Origin: Methylocystis sp. KS32
GTDB lineage: Bacteria > Pseudomonadota > Alphaproteobacteria > Rhizobiales > Beijerinckiaceae
Direction of reading: 5' to 3'
DNA length: 64,000 bases
NCBI GenBank assembly: GCA_002862095.1
Contig: PHSQ01000002.1
Span: 310,001-374,000 of the forward strand
Shown here: positions 52,589-60,932 of the stretch, in pieces
Layout of the letters: every line of letters begins with the position of its first letter
Position numbering within the stretch: the first letter of the stretch is position 1
Notes under the pieces: model-generated
The model's database searches: none
Seen by the model: only the letters and a program-made list of their open reading frames with translations
What the model was told of the DNA's origin: nothing
Program-made: the position numbers and the translations under genes

Positions 52589-53095
52589 TCAGCCGACACG
52601 GCGCAACGTCAGATTTATGCGCGCGACGCCGGCGGGAAGGTCGATAAAGCCGTGGTTGGCTGCGAACTTCGGCAGGATGCGGTCGACGCCATGAAAGCGC
52701 GTCCGCGACTCCCCTCCAAGCGTCAAGGCGTCGCCTGAAGAGAGAACGAAAGAAATCGTGGGGTCGCCGCGCTTCGCGCCGCCGATTCGGAATAGACAAT
52801 CCGCGCCGAGGGAAAAAGAGACGATCGGCGCCGAAAAATCCTTCTCGTCGCGGTCTTGGTGGAGCCCCATTCGGGACTGGGGGCCATAGACATTGATCAG
52901 GCAGGCCTCCGGCGGCTTTGGATAGTCGGCGAGACGCTCCCACGCCTCCAGGAGAATTGGGGGAATTGGCGGCCAAGGCTCGCCCGTGAGGGGATGTCGG
53001 GGCTCGTAGCGATAGCCCTTCTCTTTGTCGCTCATCCAGCCGAGCGGCCCGCAATTCGTCATACGCACCGACATCGGGGCGCCGGTCCTGGGCAT
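52589..53095 (-). CDS. AlkB-type 2-oxoglutarate/Fe(II) dioxygenase; start codon unclear
   Basis: AlkB oxidatively removes methyl groups from DNA bases. Iron ligands are visible: H-x-D in GLHQDRDEKD (near residue 78) and a second His in TRFHGVDRILPKF (near 134), with the oxoglutarate Arg in RINLTLRR at the end. The ATG at 53095 gives 168 aa, but the same frame is open back to the gpmA stop (53258) and encodes PAGVELRRGFFDPAARETLA and APLFTST, which look like the missing AlkB N-terminus. None of those 54 codons is ATG, GTG, TTG or CTG. Start is therefore undecided: ATG 53095, a rare codon, or an assembly error. Confidence 0.82.
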   Translation of the reverse strand: MPRTGAPMSVRMTNCGPLGWMSDKEKGYRYEPRHPLTGEPWPPIPPILLEAWERLADYPKPPEACLINVYGPQSRMGLHQDRDEKDFSAPIVSFSLGADCLFRIGGAKRGDPTISFVLSSGDALTLGGESRTRFHGVDRILPKFAANHGFIDLPAGVARINLTLRRVG

Positions 53096-53257
53096 GGTGG
53101 AGGTGAAGAGCGGCGCGCGCGCGATAATCTCTGAAATTTCACGCGCGAGGGTTTCCCGAGCCGCCGGATCGAAAAAGCCGCGGCGAAGCTCGACGCCGGC
53201 GGGAAGTTCGGGCGCGGAGGTCGTGACGGAGTCCCTTTCGCTTAGGATCGAGCGGTT

Positions 53258-53875
53258 TTAGTCCAGCACGGCCTTCGACGCCACGGTTGAATCCGCGTTC
53301 AGCGTGTAGATGACCGGCACCCCGGTCGCGAGCTCCAGGCTCGGGATGCTCTCCGGCGTCATCTGGTCCAGCACCATCGCGAGAGCGCGCAACGAATTGC
53401 CATGGGCCGCGACCAGCACGCGCTCGCCGCGCAACACCGGCGGAAGTATGCGTTGACAATAGAACGGGATGACCCTCGCCACGGTGTCCTTGAGGCTTTC
53501 GCCGCCGGGCGGCGCTATGTCGTAGGAGCGGCGCCAAAGGCGCACCTGCTCCTCGCCCCATTTATCCCGCGCCTCGTCCTTGTTCAGCCCCGAAAGATCT
53601 CCGTAATGGCGTTCGTTGAGCGCCCGATCCTTGATCGTCGGCACGTTGGATTGGCCTAACTCCTCCAGGATGAGCTCCAGCGTATGCTGGGCGCGCAGAA
53701 GCGCGGAAGTAAAGGCGGCGCTGAACAGGATGTCGCGTTTGCGCAACTCACGCCCGGCGCGACGCGCTTCTTCGACGCCCAGCGGCGTGAGATCGGGATT
53801 TTTCCAGCCCGTGAAGAGATTCTCGGCATTCCATTCGCTTTGGCCATGACGAACGAGGACGAGGGTGCGATTCAT
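53258..53875 (-). CDS. gpmA: 2,3-bisphosphoglycerate-dependent phosphoglycerate mutase GpmA
   Basis: GpmA interconverts 3- and 2-phosphoglycerate in glycolysis and gluconeogenesis. The 205-aa product has the phosphohistidine motif [20 protein letters not shown] at the start, [20 protein letters not shown] near residue 88, and the second His in [20 protein letters not shown] near 155. It follows dapB by 21 bp and precedes the AlkB homologue in the same frame, which suggests one transcript dapB-gpmA-alkB. Confidence 0.96.
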   Translation of the reverse strand: MNRTLVLVRHGQSEWNAENLFTGWKNPDLTPLGVEEARRAGRELRKRDILFSAAFTSALLRAQHTLELILEELGQSNVPTIKDRALNERHYGDLSGLNKDEARDKWGEEQVRLWRRSYDIAPPGGESLKDTVARVIPFYCQRILPPVLRGERVLVAAHGNSLRALAMVLDQMTPESIPSLELATGVPVIYTLNADSTVASKAVLD

Positions 53876-53896
53876 GCCTGCGGGATCCTCATTGCG

Positions 53897-54712
53897 TCAG
53901 TCGTCGGAGAGGCCGAGAACATCGGCCATGGAATATAGTCCGGGCGGGCGGCCCCGGGTCCATAGCGCGGCGGCGAGCGCGCCCCGCGCAAAAATGCCGC
54001 GCTCCTCGGCCCGATGCGAAAACTCGATGCGTTCTCCCGCGCCCGCGAAGATCACCGTGTGATCGCCGATCACGCTGCCGCCGCGCAGGCTAGCAAAGCC
54101 GATGTCCCCCGGCTTGCGTGGGCCGGTGACGCCGTCGCGGCCTCGCGCGCTATGCGCCCCAAGCTCAATGCCCCTGCCCCGCGCAACGGCCTCGCCGAGC
54201 AACAGCGCGGTGCCGGAAGGGGCGTCGACCTTCTTCGCGTGGTGCATTTCAACGATTTCGGCGTCCCAGGCGGGGCCAAGCGCCCGCGCCGCCCTTTTCA
54301 CCAGCACAGCGAGAAGGTTCACGCCCAGGCTCATATTGCCCGAGCGAACGATCGCGATTTTATTCGCGGCTTCTGCGATGGAAGCAAGACACCGAGGGGG
54401 AAGACCCGTCGTTCCGATTACATGCGCGACGCCCATTTCCGCGCAGAGCGCCGAAAGTTTCATGGTGGACTCTGGCGACGAGAAATCTATGAGAACGTCG
54501 CTCTCGGCGAGAACAGCGCGCGGATCGTCGCTTACGACCACGCCATTCGCGGCGGCGCCCACCAGCAATCCGGAGTCGACGCCGACATTCGCGGAGCCCG
54601 AAACTTCCAGCGCTCCGGCCAGGCGCACGCCCAGAGTGTCAGGTATCGTTTGCACCAGCATCCGGCCCATACGGCCGGCGGCGCCGACCACAGTCAACCG
54701 TAAGTCATTCAT
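53897..54712 (-). CDS. dapB: 4-hydroxy-tetrahydrodipicolinate reductase DapB
   Basis: DapB makes tetrahydrodipicolinate on the lysine/meso-diaminopimelate path, needed for peptidoglycan. The 271-aa product shows the nucleotide-binding loop LTVVGAAGRMGRMLVQTI, VRSGNMSLGVNLLAVLV and the catalytic EIVEMHHAKKVDAPSGTALL near residue 158. The ATG at 54712 follows GAGGTCGG. gpmA and alkB follow on the same strand. Confidence 0.96.
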   Translation of the reverse strand: MNDLRLTVVGAAGRMGRMLVQTIPDTLGVRLAGALEVSGSANVGVDSGLLVGAAANGVVVSDDPRAVLAESDVLIDFSSPESTMKLSALCAEMGVAHVIGTTGLPPRCLASIAEAANKIAIVRSGNMSLGVNLLAVLVKRAARALGPAWDAEIVEMHHAKKVDAPSGTALLLGEAVARGRGIELGAHSARGRDGVTGPRKPGDIGFASLRGGSVIGDHTVIFAGAGERIEFSHRAEERGIFARGALAAALWTRGRPPGLYSMADVLGLSDD

Positions 54713-54920
54713 GGTTTCCGACCTCTATCCCGGCTTACGGTCGCGCAAGAGTGAGTTCGCACGCCGCTTCTTGCCGATTCGGAGCGCGTCGCAAAAAATC
54801 TATACAATCGGTCGCCCCGGAAGAGAAGCGGCCCCATTGTCGCGTGGAGGGGGAGTAAACCCATCTGCTCGGGCAGGTTTCCTCGCCGCGCCTCGGCATT
54901 GGGCGCGGCCGCGCCATGCT

Positions 54921-55466
54921 TCATTTCGGTTTGGGCCGGAAGGTCTTTACATGCGACGGATCGGTGTCGATCCAGGCCGCCCCGAGCAGGTCCAGACAAT
55001 AGGGAACCGCAGGCATCACGGCGTTCAGGCAAAGCTCGATCGCCGACGGCTTTCCGGGCAGATTAATGATCAGACATTTGTCCCGATGCGCGGCGAGCTG
55101 GCGCGAAAGTATCGCCGTGGGAACCTGCTCCAGCGAGACCTTCCGCATCAATTCGCCGAAGCCCGGCAGCTCTCTCGGAGCGGCGGCCAGAGTCGCCTCG
55201 GGCGTCAAATCGCGAGGAGACGGCCCCGTGCCCCCCGTGGTGACAATTAGATCGCATCCGACATTATCCGCAAGATCGATCAGGGCGTCCCGCACGCTTT
55301 CGAATCCGTCCGGGATGACCCGTCGCTGCATGTGGAAAGGCGTGGTCAGCACCCTGCGAAAATAGGTCTCGATGGCGGGACCGCTCTCGTCCGCGTAGAC
55401 CCCGGCGCTCGCGCGATCCGAGGCTGTGAGAACGCCAATAACGGCTGCTTTCGAGGTGGTCGTCAT
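54921..55466 (-). CDS. Molybdopterin adenylyltransferase-like protein (MogA/MoaB family)
   Basis: Members adenylylate molybdopterin before molybdenum insertion. The 181-aa product has AVIGVLTASDRASAGVYADE at its start and the nucleotide-binding loop LIVTTGGTGPSPRDLTPEAT near residue 80, plus CLIINLPGKPSAIELCLNAV near 135. The Gly/Pro pattern is that of MogA rather than the MoeA core; MoaB is so close that naming is uncertain. The ATG at 55466 follows AAAGGAGAG. It stands 208 bp upstream of dapB and may be transcribed with it. Confidence 0.88.
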   Translation of the reverse strand: MTTTSKAAVIGVLTASDRASAGVYADESGPAIETYFRRVLTTPFHMQRRVIPDGFESVRDALIDLADNVGCDLIVTTGGTGPSPRDLTPEATLAAAPRELPGFGELMRKVSLEQVPTAILSRQLAAHRDKCLIINLPGKPSAIELCLNAVMPAVPYCLDLLGAAWIDTDPSHVKTFRPKPK

Positions 55467-55903
55467 CCTCTCTCCTTTCCGCTCGATCGGTCTACTCGAC
55501 GGCTTTAAGAGCGCGCCCCCACGACATTCGTCAACCCAAAACGCCAAGTTTTAGGCCGACCCAATACTTACCAGCTTAGTATAGATTTATTCAACTATTA
55601 TTGACGCATACTTTGCGCTAAAATAAACCAGTCTGGTTGAGAGCGTTCCATGAATTACCGATCAACGACGGATGCCCTTGAATAACGTCTCCAAAAATAG
55701 CCTATGTCGACACATAAATTGCAGCTTATCGCATTCGAGACTCCATATATCGCTGCGAAATATGATATTTTTTGCTCCCATTATTTCGTCACATTTAATT
55801 TATAATCAAAGCATGCAACATCAACCAACGGAGCATGACACATCCGCCACAGCGTCTCCATAACTATGGAGAATTAAACGCGTAATGTTGAAAAGGGTAA
55901 AGC
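55467..55903. other. AT-rich divergent intergenic region
   Basis: These 437 bases are clearly AT-rich compared with the surrounding genome, with a perfect TATAAT at 55801-55806 and an 18-base palindrome at 55855-55872, both upstream of the RlpA-like gene. I found no convincing -35 element at the right distance. A short frame at 55672-55863 lacks a ribosome site and family match and is not called. Confidence 0.45.
55855..55872. promoter_or_regulatory. Perfect palindrome upstream of the RlpA-like gene
   Basis: TCTCCATA and TATGGAGA are exact complements separated by AC, centred about 40 bases before the start codon. The symmetry and location suit a dimeric repressor operator or a leader hairpin. 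Confidence 0.45.
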
Positions 55904-56419
55904 ATGAAGAGAGTAATACGTTTTGCTTTCATGATTGGACTTATGGCCATGCCGGCTCAAGCACGAGCCGATGTCGTCAGCGACTTTCTCGACAGCGTTT
56001 TCGCAAACAAATCGAGTCAAGTTTCCGCCTCCAGCGCAAGCCGCGGACGGCGCCACGCGCGGACACAACGCCACTGGGTCTATGGATCGGGGGCCGGGAA
56101 TGCCTCGCACGGCCGAAGTTTCTCGGCCTTAACGTCGTGGTATGGAGGCGGTTCGCGCGCCTATGAACCGAATTCCCATACCGCGAGCGGGGAGCGCTTC
56201 AACAAATGGGGCCTAACCGCGGCGCACCGGACCCTGCCCCTTGGGACTCGGCTGCTTCTGAGCCATGCCGGACGAACATGCGTCGTGCGCGTCAACGACC
56301 GCGGCCCCGCGGCCTGGACAGGCCGCAGCCTCGACGTCTCCCGCGGCGCGGCGGCGCAACTCGGCCTCATTCAAAGCGGCTCGGGCCGCGTCAATGTGAC
56401 GGTGCTCGCCAGTCGCTAG
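55904..56419 (+). CDS. RlpA-like septal/peptidoglycan-associated protein
   Basis: RlpA proteins carry a double-psi beta-barrel; some cleave naked glycan strands at the septum. The 171-aa product has a signal peptide (RVIRFAFMIGLMAMPAQARA), a basic linker, then the barrel: LTSWYGGGSRAYEPNSHTAS near residue 80 (canonical ASWYG as TSWYG), LTAAHRTLPLGTRLLLSHAG near 107 and VVRVNDRGPAAWTGRSLDVS near 125. There is no C-terminal SPOR domain and no lipobox Cys, so it is a soluble short form. The ATG is preceded by AAAAGGG. It is isolated, with a repeat cluster downstream. Confidence 0.85.
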   Translation: MKRVIRFAFMIGLMAMPAQARADVVSDFLDSVFANKSSQVSASSASRGRRHARTQRHWVYGSGAGNASHGRSFSALTSWYGGGSRAYEPNSHTASGERFNKWGLTAAHRTLPLGTRLLLSHAGRTCVVRVNDRGPAAWTGRSLDVSRGAAAQLGLIQSGSGRVNVTVLASR

Positions 56420-56427
56420 CGCGCTTA

Positions 56428-56454
56428 TCGACCAGACGGAATCGTCTGGTCGAT
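56428..56454. repeat. Repeat family A hairpin fragment
   Basis: Only the GACCAGACG-GAAT-CGTCTGGTC hairpin of family A remains here, directly after the RlpA-like stop codon and against the start of a family B element. It may serve as the terminator of the upstream gene. Confidence 0.65.
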
Positions 56455-56456
56455 AA

Positions 56457-56610
56457 TTCTACTGCGTCACGAAGCGGCCTGGGGCCGGGCCAGCGCCCGT
56501 CATTGCGAGCGCAGCGAAACAATCCTTAAGCCGCGCCAGCCCCCTGGATTGCCACGCCTTCGGCTCGCAATGACGAAACCGCCGACAAATTCGTTCAGGA
56601 CGCAGTAGAA
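56457..56610. mobile_element. MITE-like repeat family B, copy 2
   Basis: Bounded by TTCTACTGCGTCA (56457-56469) and GGACGCAGTAGAA (56598-56610), 154 bp, very similar to copy 1 inside (CATTGCGAGCGCAGCG and GGCTCGCAATGACG). It is flanked by family A sequence on both sides, as if it had landed inside or beside an A element. Confidence 0.85.
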
Positions 56611-56611
56611 T

Positions 56612-56728
56612 TAGAGCGCTTTCCGACCAGACGGAATCGTCTGGTCGATTAAGAAATCGCTCCAGATTCAAAAAGCGGGAGCAAAATCCAATCGAAAAAG
56701 TCTATCAACTTTTTCGGATTTTGCTCTA
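56612..56728 (-). repeat. Repeat family A, copy 3 (inverted)
   Basis: The sequence TAGAGCGCTTTCC at 56612 through TTTTGCTCTA at 56728 is the reverse complement of copies 1 and 2, with both hairpins intact. It shows that the complete element has inverted ends TAGAGC and GCTCTA. Confidence 0.85.
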
Positions 56729-56729
56729 A

Positions 56730-56823
56730 TTCTACTGCGTCACGAAGCGGCCTGGGGCCGGGCCAGCGCCCGTCATTGCGAGCGCAGCGAAGCAATCCTT
56801 AAGCCGCGCCAGCCCCCTGGATG
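56730..56823. mobile_element. MITE-like repeat family B, truncated copy 3
   Basis: The left half of the family B element (TTCTACTGCGTCA onward) is nearly identical to copy 2 up to CCCCCTGGAT, where the match ends and unique sequence begins. The right inverted repeat is missing. The remaining unique sequence up to the rnj stop (about 56824-56992) shows nothing recognisable. Confidence 0.8.
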
Positions 56824-56992
56824 AGGCTTATCCCGTTGACTCAGGTGACTCTCACAGGGGGGTTGGCGAACGATTTGACGACCGTAGAGGATGATCGATA
56901 TCCTTGGTCGAAAAGAGAGAACGCTGCCCGCGCGCGCGGCCTCCCGTGGTGGTCTCAAGCCGGCCTGAACGCGGGAAAAACCCCGAACGAAC

Positions 56993-58663
56993 TCAGGCGC
57001 CCACGACGAGCACATGGACCAGCGGCTTCTTGCCCCAACACGCGAAGATGGCGGCGCGCACGGCCTTCTCGATCGCGGTGGCGACGGAATCGAAGTCGCG
57101 GCGGCGCGGTCGGGAAAGACCGTCGAAAGTTTTGAACACCGCCTCGTCGATTACGTCCGCCATGTCGGCGTTGTCTTTCCCGCGCTTGGGGAGCCCTGCG
57201 AAAACGATGTCGGGGTCGCCGACCATGTCGCCTTGCTTGCCAATACACACGGCGATTGAAACGACGCCCGCGAATGCAAGCTTCACCCGCTCGCGCACGG
57301 CCCCTTCATTTTCGGAGATCAGAACGTCCCCATCCTTGAGGACTCTCCCTGCGGGAGCCTTTCCGATCACCGCGGGCGCGCCGGGAGCGAGGCGAACCAC
57401 GTCGCCATTGCGCGCCGAAACGACTTGCCTCACCCCATGAGCGCGGGCGAAGGCGGCGTGAAAGGTGAGGTGATGGGCTTCTCCATGCGCCGGAATCGCA
57501 GCCTGCGGACGAATCCACTCATACATCCGAGCCACTTCGCCTCGGCGAGGATGCCCCGAACAATGCACCAAATGATCATGGTCGGTGATGACCTCGACGC
57601 CGAGATCGCAAAGCTTGTTGATGACGCGCTGAACCTCGCGGAGGTTTCCCGGAATCGCGCGAGAGGAAAATATGACCCGGTCTCCCGAAACGAGTTTAAT
57701 GGCGGGATGCTCGCCTTCCGCCGCCCGCGCCATCGCCGCCCGCGCCTCGCCTTGACTGCCCGTCGCGACGACGACCACTTTGTTGCGCGGCAAAGCCGCG
57801 AGATGATCGAGCGAGAGGAATGCCGGAACACCGTCGAGATAGCCGCATTCGCGCGCGCATTCGATGGCGCGGTCAAGCGCGCGCCCAGCGACGATCACGC
57901 TCCTCCCGCAAGCTTGCGCCGCCTCGGCGATCGAACGAATCCGCGCGATATTGGAGGCGAAGGTCGTCACGAGAACGCGCCCGGTCGCTTCGGCCACCAA
58001 GGCGCGTAGAGTCCGAGCGACATCGCTTTCCGAAAAACTGTCGCCATCCCGCAAAATATTGGTGGAGTCGCAGATCAGCGCCGTGACGCCCTCGTCGCCA
58101 ATGGCGCGCAGCCGCGCTTCATCGATCCTGTGGCCGACCACCGGATCAGGGTCGATCTTCCAGTCGCCCGTGTGGAGCGCCAGCCCCGCCGGGGTACGGA
58201 TCGCCAGAGCGCAGGCCTCGGGAATCGAATGGGCGACCGCGATATATTCAATGCTGAACGGCCCAAGATTGACCACCGAGCCCGGACCGACGCGCGTAAT
58301 CTCTATCTTCGGGGCGCCCGGCTCCGACAGGCGACGGGTTTCAATGAGGCCCGCGGCGAACGGCGTCGCGAAGACCGGACACCGCAGCTTTGGCCATAGC
58401 GCCGCCAGCGCGCCGATATGGTCCTCGTGCGCATGGGTGATCATGAGCCCCATGAGGTCGCGCCGGATCTTCTCCACAAATGAGACATCGGGCAGAACCA
58501 GATCGACGCCGGGAAGCTCCGGCCCCGGAAAAGTCAGACCGCAGTCCACCATCAACCATTTGCGCGCGCGCGGCGAGCCGTAGCCATAGAGCGCCGCATT
58601 CATTCCAATTTCGCCTAAACCGCCGAGAGGCGCGAAAACGAAGTCGCTCTCGTCCGTCGTCAT
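56993..58663 (-). CDS. rnj: Ribonuclease J
   Basis: RNase J is a metallo-beta-lactamase nuclease with 5'-exo and endonuclease activity, important for mRNA and rRNA processing in alphaproteobacteria. The 556-aa product has the zinc motif ITHAHEDHIGALAALWPKLR near residue 75, the beta-CASP insert (VLVTTFASNIARIRSIAEAA near 230), HCSGHPRRGE near 360, IPAHGEAHHLTFHAAFARAH near 382 and a C-terminal domain. The ATG at 58663 overlaps the birA stop (ATGA). It ends a nuo-birA-rnj transcript. Confidence 0.95.
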   Translation of the reverse strand: MTTDESDFVFAPLGGLGEIGMNAALYGYGSPRARKWLMVDCGLTFPGPELPGVDLVLPDVSFVEKIRRDLMGLMITHAHEDHIGALAALWPKLRCPVFATPFAAGLIETRRLSEPGAPKIEITRVGPGSVVNLGPFSIEYIAVAHSIPEACALAIRTPAGLALHTGDWKIDPDPVVGHRIDEARLRAIGDEGVTALICDSTNILRDGDSFSESDVARTLRALVAEATGRVLVTTFASNIARIRSIAEAAQACGRSVIVAGRALDRAIECARECGYLDGVPAFLSLDHLAALPRNKVVVVATGSQGEARAAMARAAEGEHPAIKLVSGDRVIFSSRAIPGNLREVQRVINKLCDLGVEVITDHDHLVHCSGHPRRGEVARMYEWIRPQAAIPAHGEAHHLTFHAAFARAHGVRQVVSARNGDVVRLAPGAPAVIGKAPAGRVLKDGDVLISENEGAVRERVKLAFAGVVSIAVCIGKQGDMVGDPDIVFAGLPKRGKDNADMADVIDEAVFKTFDGLSRPRRRDFDSVATAIEKAVRAAIFACWGKKPLVHVLVVGA

Positions 58664-59478
58664 GAAATCCCACCCGATGACTGAGAACAGCCCGCCTGCC
58701 CCAAGAAGACGTCGCCAGCGTCGATGACGCATTGGCCGTCTTTGGTCTCCAAGATCAGCCGACCCGAAGCATCTATAGTCTTGAACCGTCCGCGCAGGCT
58801 CTCGCCTCGCGCGCCGCCGATTCTGATCTCGCCGCCAACACCGGCGGCGTCCTCAAGCCACATCTCGCGAATGGCGCCAAATCCCTCACCGCCGGCCCAG
58901 AGATCCAGAAATGCGACGAATTTCTCGGAAAGACTTTTGAACAGCGCTTCGGCGGAAGGCGCTTGGGGCTCGACAGCTTGCAGCGCCTGGGCGGGATATG
59001 GCAAATTTTCTGGGGCGCTCACGCAATTCACGCCCACGCCAATGATGGTGACGAGTTGGCTGGACCAGCGAAGATCGCCCGTCGGAATCGACGCCCCTTC
59101 GAGGAGGACGCCGCCCAGCTTTGCGCCGTCGAGCAGAAGGTCATTGGGCCATTTGAGCGCAATCCGCTTACCCAGCTCTGTCAGTCCTCTCAAGGCGGCT
59201 ACCGCCGCGAGGCCCGCGACGAAGCCCAATTGCGGCGCCTTCGAGGGTTCCACGCCCTCGGAATAAACAAGGCTCGCGTGCAGATTTCCTTCCGATGAGA
59301 TCCAGCTCCGACCGAGCCGGCCCCTGCCCCTCGTCTGACGCCGCGCCACCACCCAAAGCGGGCCGCCTTCTCCCGAGGCCGCCAGCCGCTTGCCCTCTTC
59401 ATTGGTGGAATCCACTTCGTCGAGAGCAAGCAGCCCGACTCCGCGCGCACGCGCTTCTTCGCCAAGCTCCCAGCTCAT
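58660..59478 (-). CDS. birA: Biotin-[acetyl-CoA carboxylase] ligase (BirA, ligase only)
   Basis: BirA attaches biotin to AccB. The 272-aa product lacks the DNA-binding N-terminal wing of E. coli BirA, so it is a monofunctional ligase. Key motifs are QTRGRGRLGRSWISSEGNLH (biotinyl-AMP loop) near residue 50 and LKWPNDLLLDGAKLGGVLLE (catalytic Lys) near 110. The ATG at 59478 is eight bases past the nuoN stop. This position, between nuoN and rnj, is the usual one in Hyphomicrobiales. Confidence 0.95.
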   Translation of the reverse strand: MSWELGEEARARGVGLLALDEVDSTNEEGKRLAASGEGGPLWVVARRQTRGRGRLGRSWISSEGNLHASLVYSEGVEPSKAPQLGFVAGLAAVAALRGLTELGKRIALKWPNDLLLDGAKLGGVLLEGASIPTGDLRWSSQLVTIIGVGVNCVSAPENLPYPAQALQAVEPQAPSAEALFKSLSEKFVAFLDLWAGGEGFGAIREMWLEDAAGVGGEIRIGGARGESLRGRFKTIDASGRLILETKDGQCVIDAGDVFLGQAGCSQSSGGIS

Positions 59479-59485
59479 GGCGATA

Positions 59486-60919
59486 TCAAAACAGCGACTT
59501 CGCGGCGGCGGAAGCCGCATCCATCAGCGGAGCCGGATACACCCAGAAGAAGAGCAGAAAGATCGTGGAAAGCGCTAGAATTCCCCCAACGGTTCTTGAA
59601 GAGGGATCGAAAACCGGCGCGGGTTCGTCGAAATACATCACCTTCACGATCCGCAAATAATAGAAGGCGCCCACGGCGCTGGCGAGAACGCCAATCACGG
59701 CGAGCGGATAAAGTCCGGCCTGAACCGCCGGCAGCAGCACGTAATATTTAGCGAAGAAGCCGCCGAGAGGAGGAATGCCCGCGAGAGAGAACATCAACAT
59801 CGCCAGGAAAAAGGCGGTCGCGCTCCTGCTCCGGGAAAGACCGGCGAGATCGCTGATATTCTCGACGGGCTTGCCGTCGACGCGCATGGTTAGGATCGCA
59901 GCGAAAGCCCCCAAGGTCATCGCCGAATACATGACGAGGTAGATCGCTATGCCCCTGACGCCCTCCTCGCTGGCGGCGGCGAGGCCGATCAGCACGAAAC
60001 CCATGTGGCCGATGGATGAATAGGCCATCAGGCGCTTGATATTGGTCTGTCCGATCGCGGCGAAAGCGCCCAGCAAGGTCGAGACGATGGCCAGAAAGAC
60101 CACAATCTGCCGCCACTGGCTCGTCATGGCGGGGAACGCCGTCAATGTCACACGAACCATGATCGCTACCGCGGCCACCTTGGCCGAAGAGGCGAAGAAA
60201 GCGCTCACAGGAGTCGGCGCGCCTTCGTAAACGTCGGGCGTCCACATATGGAAAGGGGCCGCGGACATTTTGAAGGCCAGTCCCGCGAGCACGAAAACCA
60301 ACCCGAACACCACCCCAATCGGAGCGGAGCCGGAGACCACCGCTGCAATGCCGGTGAAGGAAATCGTTCCCGCGAAGCCATAGAGCAAGGACGCGCCATA
60401 GAGCATCATGCCAGAGGAAAGCGCGCCGAGAACGAAATATTTCAGGCCCGCCTCCGAGGCGCGAACATCGTCGCGCGCAAAGGCCGCGACGACGTAAAGC
60501 GCGAGCGACATGAGCTCCAGCCCGAGATAAAGAGCGATGAGATTGTCCGCCGAAATCAGCAGAAGCATTCCCAGGGTCGCGAGCAGAATGAGGATAGGGT
60601 ACTCGAACTTGTCCAGATGCGCGCGACGCATGAAGTCCGTCGATAAAAGGATTGTAACCATCGACGCGACGAGCGTCACCACTTTCACGAAGCGAGAGAA
60701 GGCGTCGTCGACATAGGCGCCGTCGAAAACACTCGCGTCGGAATGGCTGGACAGCACGATGGCCAGCAAGGCCAGCCCCATCACGCCCACGGCGGACTCT
60801 GACACCAAGGCATTGGCGCGTTCGCCCCGCCATGCGCCTATCAGGATAAGCGCCAGGACGCCGGCGGCGAGAATGACTTCCGGCAGGAAGTGGTGCGCTA
60901 GCTGCGTAAAAAAAGGCAT
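59486..60919 (-). CDS. nuoN: NADH-quinone oxidoreductase subunit N
   Basis: NuoN is one of three antiporter-like proton-pumping subunits of complex I. The 477-aa product has about 14 helices, and typical motifs include LGLELMSLALYVVAAFARDD (near residue 130, with the conserved Glu), LAFKMSAAPFHMWTPDVYEG (near 218, Lys) and AYSSIGHMGFVLIGLAAASE (near 300). It follows nuoM by 13 bp. Confidence 0.96.
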   Translation of the reverse strand: MPFFTQLAHHFLPEVILAAGVLALILIGAWRGERANALVSESAVGVMGLALLAIVLSSHSDASVFDGAYVDDAFSRFVKVVTLVASMVTILLSTDFMRRAHLDKFEYPILILLATLGMLLLISADNLIALYLGLELMSLALYVVAAFARDDVRASEAGLKYFVLGALSSGMMLYGASLLYGFAGTISFTGIAAVVSGSAPIGVVFGLVFVLAGLAFKMSAAPFHMWTPDVYEGAPTPVSAFFASSAKVAAVAIMVRVTLTAFPAMTSQWRQIVVFLAIVSTLLGAFAAIGQTNIKRLMAYSSIGHMGFVLIGLAAASEEGVRGIAIYLVMYSAMTLGAFAAILTMRVDGKPVENISDLAGLSRSRSATAFFLAMLMFSLAGIPPLGGFFAKYYVLLPAVQAGLYPLAVIGVLASAVGAFYYLRIVKVMYFDEPAPVFDPSSRTVGGILALSTIFLLFFWVYPAPLMDAASAAAKSLF

Positions 60920-60932
60920 ATTTGTTGATCCG

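Noticed and set aside
55672-55863. 63-codon frame in the AT-rich region before the RlpA-like gene
   Set aside because: No ribosome site, no family match, and the codon use is unlike neighbouring genes.
56821-57135. Plus-strand frame beginning MRLIPLTQVTLTGG after the truncated B element
   Set aside because: It runs into the 3' end of rnj in antisense and has no ribosome site; the first 40 residues are intriguing but unsupported.
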